Made by a program: the position numbers and the translations under genes. DNA of 55,886 nucleotides from Gammaproteobacteria bacterium (lineage in GTDB: Bacteria > Pseudomonadota > Gammaproteobacteria > S144-34), in contig JALSJE010000090.1 in assembly GCA_026989495.1 (NCBI GenBank), positions 1 through 55,886 of the forward strand. Reading direction: 5' to 3'. Positions within the stretch are counted from its first letter, which is position 1. Each line of letters opens with the position of its first letter. Under the pieces are notes generated by a model. The model had not been told where the DNA came from. It did no database searches and worked only from the letters and a program-made list of their open reading frames with translations. This document shows, piece after piece, positions 25,248 through 32,955 of this stretch.

Positions 25248-25868
25248 ATGAGCCAGGCGAGAGACGGGGACGGTGGCGGCATGGTCGCGCGGGTGCGGAG
25301 CTGGCTGCGCAGGCCCTGCGGGCGGTGGTCGCTGGGTACGGTGCTCGGCGGGGGGTTCGTGGCCGGGATCGTCTTCTGGGGCGGCTTCAACACCGCCATG
25401 GAGGCCACCAACACCGAGGAGTTCTGCATCTCCTGCCATGAGATGCGTGAATTCGTGTACCAGGAGTACAAGGACACCATCCACTACAGCAACCGCACCG
25501 GCGTGCGGGCCACCTGCCCCGACTGCCACGTGCCAAAGGAGTGGATCTACAAGTTCGTCCGCAAGATCCAGGCCACCAACGAGCTCTTCCACAAGGTGAT
25601 GGGCTCGATCTCGACGCGCGAGAAGTTCGAGGCCAAGCGGCTCGAGCTCGCCCGCCACGTATGGGACTCGATGAAGAAGACGGACTCGCGCGAGTGCCGC
25701 AACTGTCACGAGTTCGAGTCCATGGACTTCACCGAGCAGCAGCGGCGCGCCGTGCGCCAGCACATCAAGGGGCTGGAGGGCGGCAAGACCTGCATCGACT
25801 GCCACAAGGGCATCGCCCACTCGCTGCCCGATCTGCGCGAGGTGGACGCGAGCGCCACCGCGGGCTGA
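25248..25868 (+). CDS. napC: Tetrahaem cytochrome c quinol dehydrogenase NapC
   Basis: This 206-residue NapC/NirT-family protein is anchored by one N-terminal helix (GTVLGGGFVAGIVFWGGF). It has four CxxCH haem sites: CISCH, CPDCH, CRNCH and CIDCH. It oxidises menaquinol or ubiquinol and reduces NapB. With both NapC and NapGH present there are two possible quinol-oxidising routes. It is the last gene of the operon and is followed by a GC-rich hairpin before the convergent soeC. Confidence 0.96.
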   Translation: MSQARDGDGGGMVARVRSWLRRPCGRWSLGTVLGGGFVAGIVFWGGFNTAMEATNTEEFCISCHEMREFVYQEYKDTIHYSNRTGVRATCPDCHVPKEWIYKFVRKIQATNELFHKVMGSISTREKFEAKRLELARHVWDSMKKTDSRECRNCHEFESMDFTEQQRRAVRQHIKGLEGGKTCIDCHKGIAHSLPDLREVDASATAG

Positions 25869-25887
25869 GCGCACCCACCCTCACCCT

Positions 25888-25908
25888 CCCCGCCCCCTGC
25901 GGGCGGGG
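25888..25908. terminator. GC-rich hairpin between convergent napC and soeC
   Basis: CCCCGCCC (25888-25895) pairs with GGGCGGGG (25901-25908) around a 5-base loop, in the 90-bp gap between two convergent operons. There is no T-run on either strand, so it would be at most a rho-assisted or mRNA-protecting end. Confidence 0.4.
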
Positions 25909-25958
25909 GGCGGGCCGGGGTGGGGGCGGCCCCGTCTCTCGCCTCTGGCCGCAGGCCC

Positions 25959-26936
25959 TCAGCCCACGGTCTGGTAGTACAGGTTCTGCGGGTGGTTCGC
26001 CTGGGCGAAGAAGAACCAGCGCTCGGCGAGCAGCCCCAGGTACTGCACGCCGAAGGCGGCCACGAGCGGCACGGCGCCGCCACCCTCCAGCCCCACGGCG
26101 AGCAGCAGCGCGGGCAGCGGGAAGGCCAGCACCAGGAAGGCCCAGCGCATCCCCTCGTACACTGCGGGGCTCGCCCCGTGGAAGAACTCGCGCGTGTTGA
26201 AGCTGCCGCACATGAAGCCTTGCGAGCGCTGCACGATGCGGCTGTGGCGCACGCCGATGGCGGTCTGCAGGGTGGACTTGGGCTTGAGGCGGGCGTTGCG
26301 CACCAGGGCGGCCACGCGCGTGGCCATGCCGAGCAAGGTGAGGATGATGGCCCAGCGCCCGAGGAAGGCCGTGTGCGGGGGTGAGGCCAGCGCCGCCAGC
26401 CCCGTGGCCGCGGTGAAGCCCGAGGCGACGCCCAGCAGGGTGTAGTTGATCACGGTGAGCGGCGTGTGCCACTCCTGCAGGAAGCGGATGCAGGCGTAGA
26501 TCATGCCGGTGCAGAGGTAGAGGGCGAAGGCGAGGGCGGTGCCGATGCCGCCGACGAGCAGCGTCACGTGCCCCGGCAGCGGCAGGGCCTCGCCGAACAG
26601 GCGCCAGTCGAGCCCCAGCAGGTGGGCCAGCCCGTAGGCGGCCACCGTGGCCATCAGCGCCGGCAGCACGATCACCTCGCGCGACAGCCAAGAGGTGCGC
26701 CAGCGCGCGGCGGCGCGCCAGGCCCGCTCCGGGTGGCCCAGGTGGAAGAAGGAGGCGGCGAGCCCCAGGGACAGCAGCGCCAGCGCCGCGAGGCTCCCCC
26801 GGGTGTAGAAGGCCTGTGGCGGGGCGGGCAGCAGGTCGAGCGCCGCGTAGAGCTCCACCGTGTAGAGGGCCAGGAACAGGCCCTGGCCCGCGCCGATGAG
26901 GGTCGTCAGGAAGATGACCGAGAACGCGGGGTGCAT
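25959..26936 (-). CDS. soeC: Sulfite dehydrogenase membrane subunit SoeC
   Basis: This 325-residue polytopic membrane protein of the DmsC-like anchor family starts MHPAFSVIFLTTLIGAGQG and has about eight hydrophobic helices. It anchors the SoeAB module to the membrane and passes electrons to quinone. Conserved-looking polar segments include HLGHPERAWRA, CIRFLQEWHTPLTVINY and FFFAQANHPQNLYY. It is third gene of the minus-strand soeABC operon, 13 bases after soeB. Assignment to SoeC instead of another DmsC-type anchor rests mainly on its neighbours SoeA, SoeB, Sat and AprBA. Confidence 0.9.
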   Translation of the reverse strand: MHPAFSVIFLTTLIGAGQGLFLALYTVELYAALDLLPAPPQAFYTRGSLAALALLSLGLAASFFHLGHPERAWRAAARWRTSWLSREVIVLPALMATVAAYGLAHLLGLDWRLFGEALPLPGHVTLLVGGIGTALAFALYLCTGMIYACIRFLQEWHTPLTVINYTLLGVASGFTAATGLAALASPPHTAFLGRWAIILTLLGMATRVAALVRNARLKPKSTLQTAIGVRHSRIVQRSQGFMCGSFNTREFFHGASPAVYEGMRWAFLVLAFPLPALLLAVGLEGGGAVPLVAAFGVQYLGLLAERWFFFAQANHPQNLYYQTVG

Positions 26937-26949
26937 GACGATCCAGCTC

Positions 26950-27681
26950 CTACCAGCTCGTGACGTCGTCGAGCGAGGGCTCGTCGAAGGCCGGACGGGG
27001 GAGCTTACGCTCCTTCTTGAGCGGGTTGTCCGCCCGCACCAGCTCCTCCTCCGTGACCTCGATGCGGGTCTTGCGCCGCGGCAGATAGTGGTTGGCGGGC
27101 TTGGTGCCCCACTCGGGCATGAGCGCGTAGCCGCCGCGCTCGCGGATGGCCACGGAGACCTCGGACTCGGGGTCGTGCACGTCGCCGAACAGCCGCGCAT
27201 TCGTCGGGCAGGCCAGCACGCAGGCGGGCTTGCGCTCGGCCTCGGGGAGCGACTCGTCGTAGATCCGGTCCACGCACAGCGTGCACTTCTTCATCACCTT
27301 CTGGTGCTCGTCGAGCTCGCGCACGCCGTAGGGGCAGGCCCAGGAGCAGTACTTGCAGCCGATGCACTTGTCGTAGTCCACCAGCACGATGCCGTCCTCG
27401 GCGCGCTTGTAGCTCGCGCCCGTGGGGCAGACCGGCACGCAGGGCGGCTCCTCGCAGTGCAGGCAGCTCTTGGGGAAGTGCACCGTCTCGGTGAAGGGGA
27501 AGGCGCCCACCTCGAAGGTCTGCACGCGGTTGAAGAAGGTGCCGGTGGGGTCGCGCTCGTAGGGGTTCTGGTCGGCCATGGGTCCGGCCCAGCCGGAGGT
27601 GTTCCACTCCTTGCAGCTGGTGACGCAGGCGTGGCAGCCGACGCAGACGTTGAGGTCGATGACGAGGGCGAGCTGGGTCAT
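26950..27681 (-). CDS. soeB: Sulfite dehydrogenase iron-sulfur subunit SoeB
   Basis: This 243-residue protein is the four-cluster electron-transfer subunit. It has cysteine groups CVGCHACVTSC, CLHCEEPPCVPVCP, CIGCKYCSWACP and CTLCVDRIYDESLP...CVLACP, as in DmsB/PsrB-type subunits. It has no signal peptide, which fits the cytoplasm-facing SoeABC of purple sulfur bacteria and argues against a periplasmic polysulfide reductase. It sits 17 bases after soeA and 13 before soeC. Confidence 0.93.
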   Translation of the reverse strand: MTQLALVIDLNVCVGCHACVTSCKEWNTSGWAGPMADQNPYERDPTGTFFNRVQTFEVGAFPFTETVHFPKSCLHCEEPPCVPVCPTGASYKRAEDGIVLVDYDKCIGCKYCSWACPYGVRELDEHQKVMKKCTLCVDRIYDESLPEAERKPACVLACPTNARLFGDVHDPESEVSVAIRERGGYALMPEWGTKPANHYLPRRKTRIEVTEEELVRADNPLKKERKLPRPAFDEPSLDDVTSW

Positions 27682-27698
27682 GCCGGTTACCCCCTGCT

Positions 27699-30600
27699 TC
27701 AGGCGCGGGCCTTGCGGCGCGCCGAGAAGACCAGCCAGCGGCGCGGGCGCTCGGGCTCGCCGGGCACGGGGCGCGCCGGCTCGAACTCGGGTGCGCTGCG
27801 GGCGGGCTCGTCCGCGGCGGCCGGATAGATCCGCACCCGCACGTCGTACCAGCCGGCCTGTCCCGTGACGGGGTCGGAGTTGGAGATGCGGCCGCCCGCC
27901 GTGCCGGGCCTGGGCGATGCGGCATCGGGTTCGGCGGCGGTGCCGGCGGCAGGCCGCCCCGCCTGCGGGCGCTGCGGCGCTCCCCGCGACTGCGCGCTGC
28001 GCGCGCCCGTGTCCGCGCCGCCCGCCGTCCCGACCGGGAGCTCCTCGGTGATGAGGTGGTTGAGGAGGAAGCCCTCGCGCCCCTCGTTGGCGTCGGGGGC
28101 GAGGTTCCAGGCCCCGGGCTGCTTGCCGATGGCGTTCCAGGTCCAGACCGTGTTGGGTTCGACCGCCTCGGAGAAGCGGCAGCGGCAGCGCACCCGCCCC
28201 CAGGGCGACTCCACCCACACCCAGCCGCCGTCCTCGACGCCGATGCGCTCGCCGAGGCGCGGGCTCATGTAGAGGTAGTTGTAGGTATGGATCTGGCGCA
28301 GCCAGGCGTTCTGCGAGTCCCAGGAGTGGTACATGGCCATGGGGCGCTGGGTGACGGCGCTGAGCGGGTAGCGCTGCGTGTCCGTCACCTGCGCCTCGAG
28401 CGGCTCGTAGTAGAAGGGCAGCGGATCGAAGTAGGTCTCGACGCGCTTGCGCAGGCGCTCGGGCGGCCGCTTGCCAGGCCACTTGCCCCTGGCGGCGAGC
28501 CGGAACTTCTGCAGCACCTCCGAGTAGATCTGGATCATGATGGGCTCGGCGTAGCGCGTGAGGCGGTGGCGCTGAGCCCACTCCAGGTAGCCCTGGTTCC
28601 AGTTGCGGAAGTACTGGTAGCTGCGCGGCAGCTCGTAGTGGAAGACGCAGCCGTTCTTCTCGTACATCTCCCACTGGCGCGGGTTGGGCTCGCCGCGCAG
28701 GTGCTTCTCGCCGCCCCTGCCGCGCCAGCCGGCGAGGAAGCCGATGCCGGAGCCGGGCTCGGTCTCGTAGTTGACGATGAAGTCCGGGTAGTCGCGGTAC
28801 TTGCGCGAGCCGTCCGGGTTGACGAAGGCCGGGAGCCGCAGGCGCGTGCCGAGCTCGATGAGCACCTCCTGGAAGGGCTTGCATTCGCCGAGCGGCGGCA
28901 CCACCGGGATGCGCACCGAGTCCACCGGCCCGTCGAACTCCGAGATGGGCCGGTCGAGCAGGCTCATGACGTCGTGGCGCTCGAGGTAGGTGGTGTCGGG
29001 CAGCACCAGGTCGGCGAAGGCCACCATCTCCGACTGGAAGGCGTCGCACACCACCAGGAAGGGGATCCTGTACTCCCCGTTCTCGTCCTTGTCGTTGAGC
29101 ATGCGGCGGATCTCCACCGTGTTCATGGTGGAGTTCCAGGCCATGTTGGCCATGAAGATCATGAGCGTGTCGATGCGGTAGGGGTCGCCGCGCCAGGCGT
29201 TGGTGATGACGTTGTGCATCAGCCCGTGCACCGACAGCGGGTACTCCCAGGAGAAGCCCTTGTCGATGCGCACCGGCTCGCCGCGCTCGTCCACGAAGAG
29301 GTCGTCGGGGTCGGCGGGCCAGCCGAGCGGCATGCCGTTGAGGGGCTCGCCCGGGCGAACGTCTGCGGGGCCCTTGGGCGGCTTGGCGCAGGGCGGGATG
29401 GGGCGCGGGAAGGGCGCCTTGTGGCGGAAGCCGCCGGGCCGGTCGATGGTGCCCAGCACCGTCATCAGGATCGAGAGCGCCCGGATGGTGTGGAAACCGT
29501 TGGAGTGGGCGGCCAGGCCCCGCATGGCGTGGAAGGCCACGGGGTTGCCCGTCACCGACTCGTGCTCCTTGCCCCAGGCGTCGGTCCAGGGGATGGGGAG
29601 CTCGATACGGTAGTCGCGCGCGGTCACGCCCATCTCGTGGGCGAGCCGCCGGATGGTCTCGGCCGGGATGCCGGTGATGCGTGCCGCCCACTCGGGCGTG
29701 TAGTCCTTGAGGCGGTCGACCAGGAGCTGGAAGGCCGGCTTGACCGGCGTGCCGTCGTCGAGGCGGAAGCTGCCGAGGAGGTAGGGGTCGGCGCCCTCGG
29801 TGTGGGTGCGCACGGGCCGGTCGGTGTGGCGGTCCCACCAGAGCTGGTTCTGGGGGTCGAAGCAGCCCTCGGGGGCGGGATCGTCCGTGCGCACGAACAG
29901 GCCCTCCTCGGGGCTCGCGGGGTCCACGTTCACCAGCTGCGGCGCGTTGGTGTAGCGCACCAGGAAGTCACGGTCGTAGAGGCCCTTGCGGACGATCTCG
30001 TGGGTGATGGCGAGCAGCAGGGCGCCGTCGGTGCCGGGGCGGATGGGCACCCACTCGTCGGCGATGGCCGAGTAGCCCGTGCGCACCGGGTTGATGGAGA
30101 TGAAGCGCCCGCCCCGGCGCTTGAACCTGGAGATCGCGATCTTGAGCGGATTCGAGTGGTGGTCCTCGGCGGTGCCGATCATCACGAAGAGGCGGGCGCG
30201 CTCCAGGTCCGGGCCGCCGAACTCCCAGAAGGAGCCGCCGATGGTGTAGATCATGCCGGCGGCCATGTTGACCGAGCAGAAGCCGCCGTGGGCCGCGTAG
30301 TTGGGCGTGCCGAACTGCTTGGCGAAGAGCCCCGTGAGGGCCTGCATCTGGTCGCGGCCGGTGAAGAGGGCGAACTGCTTCGGGTCGGTCTCGCGGATGC
30401 GCGCGAGGCGCTCCTCCAGGATGCGGAAGGCCTCGTCCCAGGAGATGGGCTCGAACTCGCCCGCGCCGCGCTCGGCGCCCGGCTTGCGCAGCAGGGGCCG
30501 GGTCAGGCGCGCCGGCGAGTACTGCTTCATGATCCCCGAGGCGCCCTTGGCGCAGATCACCCCCTTGTTGAGGGGGTGGTCGGGATTGCCCTGGATGTAG

Positions 30601-30722
30601 CGGACCTTGCCGTCCACCACGGTGACGCGGATGCCGCAGCGGCAGGCGCACATGTAGCAGGTGGTGTTGCGCACCTCCATGCGCCCGCCGGGGGCCTGGG
30701 ACTCGGGTATGGGCTCGCTCAT
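27699..30722 (-). CDS. soeA: Sulfite dehydrogenase molybdopterin subunit SoeA
   Basis: This 1007-residue molybdopterin oxidoreductase of the CISM family oxidises sulfite to sulfate in the cytoplasm. The N-terminal [4Fe-4S] motif is CYMCACRCGIRVTV...GVICAKG. There is no Tat signal, in keeping with cytoplasmic SoeA. IGTAEDHHSNP and the C-terminal SNSDPVTGQAGWYDVRVRI fit the family. An Ala/Gly/Pro-rich insertion of about 48 residues (27892-28035) interrupts the protein just before that C-terminal motif. It is first gene of soeABC and is divergent from sat. Distinction from thiosulfate or tetrathionate reductases rests on the neighbours and missing signal. Confidence 0.93.
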   Translation of the reverse strand: MSEPIPESQAPGGRMEVRNTTCYMCACRCGIRVTVVDGKVRYIQGNPDHPLNKGVICAKGASGIMKQYSPARLTRPLLRKPGAERGAGEFEPISWDEAFRILEERLARIRETDPKQFALFTGRDQMQALTGLFAKQFGTPNYAAHGGFCSVNMAAGMIYTIGGSFWEFGGPDLERARLFVMIGTAEDHHSNPLKIAISRFKRRGGRFISINPVRTGYSAIADEWVPIRPGTDGALLLAITHEIVRKGLYDRDFLVRYTNAPQLVNVDPASPEEGLFVRTDDPAPEGCFDPQNQLWWDRHTDRPVRTHTEGADPYLLGSFRLDDGTPVKPAFQLLVDRLKDYTPEWAARITGIPAETIRRLAHEMGVTARDYRIELPIPWTDAWGKEHESVTGNPVAFHAMRGLAAHSNGFHTIRALSILMTVLGTIDRPGGFRHKAPFPRPIPPCAKPPKGPADVRPGEPLNGMPLGWPADPDDLFVDERGEPVRIDKGFSWEYPLSVHGLMHNVITNAWRGDPYRIDTLMIFMANMAWNSTMNTVEIRRMLNDKDENGEYRIPFLVVCDAFQSEMVAFADLVLPDTTYLERHDVMSLLDRPISEFDGPVDSVRIPVVPPLGECKPFQEVLIELGTRLRLPAFVNPDGSRKYRDYPDFIVNYETEPGSGIGFLAGWRGRGGEKHLRGEPNPRQWEMYEKNGCVFHYELPRSYQYFRNWNQGYLEWAQRHRLTRYAEPIMIQIYSEVLQKFRLAARGKWPGKRPPERLRKRVETYFDPLPFYYEPLEAQVTDTQRYPLSAVTQRPMAMYHSWDSQNAWLRQIHTYNYLYMSPRLGERIGVEDGGWVWVESPWGRVRCRCRFSEAVEPNTVWTWNAIGKQPGAWNLAPDANEGREGFLLNHLITEELPVGTAGGADTGARSAQSRGAPQRPQAGRPAAGTAAEPDAASPRPGTAGGRISNSDPVTGQAGWYDVRVRIYPAAADEPARSAPEFEPARPVPGEPERPRRWLVFSARRKARA

Positions 30723-30830
30723 GATCTTTTGAGGCCTCTGCGTGCTCGGCGCGTCGTGCCGCGCCGGATGCGGGAGCTCGGCACCTTAGCCCCTGCCGAA
30801 AATTGAGGCCAATCGGCATTTTTGAGGAGC

Positions 30831-30859
30831 TCATAAATATTATGAATTTCTAATATTCA
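30831..30859. promoter_or_regulatory. Two overlapping AT-rich dyads upstream of soeA and sat
   Basis: TCATAA-ATA-TTATGA (30831-30845) is an exact inverted repeat. TGAAT-N7-ATTCA (30843-30859) overlaps its right end. Both lie within the likely minus-strand promoter of soeABC, about 110-135 bases upstream of the soeA start, so they are good candidates for a regulator site. Confidence 0.55.
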
Positions 30860-30967
30860 AGCTGAGCGGCATCCAACGGGCAGGGAATGAGAATTATTTG
30901 CAGATCAAGCCCTTGGGAAGAGCCGCATGTGATAAATGCCCCTTATGGGCAGGCAAGAGAAAACTGG

Positions 30968-30996
30968 TTGGACTTGCCGGGTGAAAGGTCTATCGT
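30968..30996 (+). promoter_or_regulatory. Candidate sigma70-type promoter of sat-aprBA
   Basis: TTGGAC (30968-30973) and TATCGT (30991-30996) are separated by exactly 17 bases. Transcription would start near 31003, leaving a leader of about 108 bases before the sat ATG. Confidence 0.45.
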
Positions 30997-31110
30997 TATA
31001 CGCCCCTCACGCCCGAGGGCGGCCCCGCCGGCTGCACCGGGCGGCCGAATCCAGCGCAGGCGAGTCAACGGGATAAGCATCCCGGCTGCACAGAGACGAC
31101 GGGAGGCGCG

Positions 31111-32328
31111 ATGTCGAGACTGGTCAGACCCCACGGCGGCGGCGAGCTCAAGCCCCTGCTCCTCGAGGGCGAGGCGCTCGCCGAGGAGAGGAAGCGTGCC
31201 GAGACCCTGCCCCGCGTGACGCTGAGCTCACGCGAGGCGGGCGACATCATCATGATGGGCATCGGCGGCTTCACGCCGCTCGAGGGCTTCATGACCCGTG
31301 CGGACTGGGAAGGGGTCTGCGACGGGATGAAGATGGCCAACGGGCTTTTCTGGCCCATTCCCATCACGCTCTCCACCGACCAGGCGACGGCCGATTCCAT
31401 CAAGGAGGGCCAGGACATCGCGCTCTACGACCCCGAGCGCGACGAGATCCTCGCCACCATGAAGGTCACCGAGAAGTACACCATCGACAAGGCCCACGAG
31501 GCCATGATGGTGTACAAGACCACAGACCTCGAGCACCCCGGCGTCAAGATGCTCATGGAGCAGGGCGACGTGAACCTCGCCGGGCCGGTGAAGGTGCTCT
31601 CCCAGGGCGGCTTCCCCGAGAAGTACGGCGAGCTCTTCAAGACGCCGGCCGAGACGCGGGCGCTGTTCGAGTCCAAGGGGTGGAGCACGGTCGCGGCCTT
31701 CCAGACCCGCAACCCCATGCACCGCTCGCACGAGTACCTCGCCAAGATCGCTATCGAGATCTGCGACGGTGTGCTGATCCACTCGCTGCTCGGCAAGCTC
31801 AAGCCCGGCGACATTCCCGCCGAGGTGCGCACCCGCGCCATCGACACCCTGATCGAGAACTATTTCGTCAAGGACACGGTGGTGCAGGCCGGCTATCCGC
31901 TGGACATGCGCTACGCCGGGCCGCGCGAGGCGCTGCTGCACGCACTGTTCCGGCAGAACTACGGCTGCTCGCACCTCATCGTGGGGCGCGACCACGCCGG
32001 CGTCGGCGACTACTACGGGCCCTTCGACGCCCACAAGATCTTCGACGAGATCCCGGCCGACGCCCTCGAGACCAAGCCGCTCAAGATCGACTGGACCTTC
32101 TGGTGCGACAAGTGCGAGGGCATGGCCTCCATGCGGACCTGCCCGCACGATGCCGAGCACCGCCTGCTCCTTTCGGGCACCAAGCTGCGCAAGATGCTCT
32201 CCGAGGGCCAGGAGGTGCCGCCGCACTTCAGCCGGCCCGAGGTGCTCGCCATCCTCCGCGAGTACTACGAGAGCCTGAGCGAGGACCAGAAGGTCAAGGT
32301 CGAGCTCAAGGGCCACTCGGCCCGCTGA
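31111..32328 (+). CDS. sat: Sulfate adenylyltransferase (ATP sulfurylase)
   Basis: This 405-residue homomeric ATP sulfurylase here runs in the sulfur-oxidation direction, releasing sulfate and ATP from APS and pyrophosphate. The nucleotide-binding motif [12 protein letters not shown] (two conserved His) and [12 protein letters not shown] are present. A Cys/His group ([19 protein letters not shown]) matches the zinc-binding site of bacterial dissimilatory Sat. A GGGAGG site precedes the ATG. It leads the sat-aprB-aprA operon, the expected layout for indirect sulfite oxidation. Confidence 0.97.
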   Translation: MSRLVRPHGGGELKPLLLEGEALAEERKRAETLPRVTLSSREAGDIIMMGIGGFTPLEGFMTRADWEGVCDGMKMANGLFWPIPITLSTDQATADSIKEGQDIALYDPERDEILATMKVTEKYTIDKAHEAMMVYKTTDLEHPGVKMLMEQGDVNLAGPVKVLSQGGFPEKYGELFKTPAETRALFESKGWSTVAAFQTRNPMHRSHEYLAKIAIEICDGVLIHSLLGKLKPGDIPAEVRTRAIDTLIENYFVKDTVVQAGYPLDMRYAGPREALLHALFRQNYGCSHLIVGRDHAGVGDYYGPFDAHKIFDEIPADALETKPLKIDWTFWCDKCEGMASMRTCPHDAEHRLLLSGTKLRKMLSEGQEVPPHFSRPEVLAILREYYESLSEDQKVKVELKGHSAR

Positions 32329-32407
32329 GAGGGCTCCTGGAGGCCGCCGGCGGCGGTCGGCGGCAGGTTGTACAACCTGAGAACGCAAGCGAAACGGAGA
32401 AACCGCC

Positions 32408-32872
32408 ATGCCTACGTACGTACGTACCGACAAGTGCGATGGCTGCAAGGGTCAGGACAAGACCGCTTGCATGTACATCTGCCCCCACGACCTGATGAAG
32501 CTGGACAAGGACGGCTCCGAGACCGGCTGGGCGATGAAGGCCTTCAACCAGGAGCCGGAGCAGTGCTGGGAGTGCTACAGCTGCGTGAAGATCTGCCCCC
32601 AGCAGGCCATCGAGGTCCGGCACTATGCCGACATCGTGCCCCTGGGCGCGCAGGTGCAGCCGCTGCGCGGCACCGATTCCATCATGTGGACCATCCGGTT
32701 CCGCAACGGCACGATCAAGCGCTTCAAGTTCCCCATCCGCACCACGCCCGAGGGCTCGGCCGATCCGACCGCCGGCAAGCCGAAGCCGGACAAGGCCGAC
32801 CTCACCAACCCGGCGGTGCTGTTCACCAAGGACACGCACCCGGGTGACATGGGCCAGTTCGTCGCCGGCTGA
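32408..32872 (+). CDS. aprB: Adenylylsulfate reductase beta subunit AprB
   Basis: This 154-residue iron-sulfur subunit carries two [4Fe-4S] clusters: CDGCKGQDKTACMYICP with an insertion between the first cysteines, and CWECYSCVKICPQQAIE. The C-terminal tail wraps AprA in known structures. It begins MPTYVRTDKCDGC, the usual AprB start. It lies 79 bases after sat and 83 before aprA. The start codons run through a short ACGT tandem repeat, which is simply coding for Thr-Tyr-Val-Arg. Confidence 0.97.
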   Translation: MPTYVRTDKCDGCKGQDKTACMYICPHDLMKLDKDGSETGWAMKAFNQEPEQCWECYSCVKICPQQAIEVRHYADIVPLGAQVQPLRGTDSIMWTIRFRNGTIKRFKFPIRTTPEGSADPTAGKPKPDKADLTNPAVLFTKDTHPGDMGQFVAG

Positions 32873-32893
32873 GGCGCGGCGCACGGGGGAGCT

Positions 32894-32908
32894 GGGCCGG
32901 ACCGGCCC
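32894..32908 (+). other. Intercistronic hairpin between aprB and aprA
   Basis: GGGCCGGACCGGCCC is a perfect palindrome with a single central base in the aprB-aprA gap. As RNA it would form a short stem (tight loop) that might affect processing or relative expression of the two subunits. Confidence 0.4.
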
Positions 32909-32955
32909 ATGCTCGCAAGGATCCGGACAACCACGCATCGAGAGGGTAGCTAGAG

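Larger units (their letters stand above)
30723..31110. promoter_or_regulatory. soeA/sat divergent control region
   Basis: This 388-bp gene-free region separates the two sulfite-oxidation operons. Its centre (about 30805-30900) is strikingly AT-rich compared with everything around it. It holds two overlapping dyads and a TGCCC-N5-GGGCA dyad (30937-30951), with a plausible plus-strand promoter at 30968-30996. A minus-strand TTGAAT / TATTTA pair within the AT-rich part could serve soeA. No small gene is apparent. Confidence 0.6.

Noticed and set aside
25959-30722. Polysulfide or thiosulfate reductase (Psr/Phs) instead of SoeABC
   Set aside because: SoeA lacks a Tat signal and the operon is divergent from sat-aprBA, both fitting a cytoplasmic sulfite dehydrogenase; DmsC-type anchor also fits SoeC.
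28056-30806. Plus-strand open frame of about 916 codons opposite soeA
   Set aside because: Shadow of soeA: Val/Gly/His-rich sequence with no motif, whereas the minus strand encodes a complete molybdoenzyme.
32412-32428. ACGT tandem repeat at the start of aprB as a possible phase-variation tract
   Set aside because: Only about four units, inside the conserved coding start (Thr-Tyr-Val-Arg); too short and too constrained to suggest phase variation.
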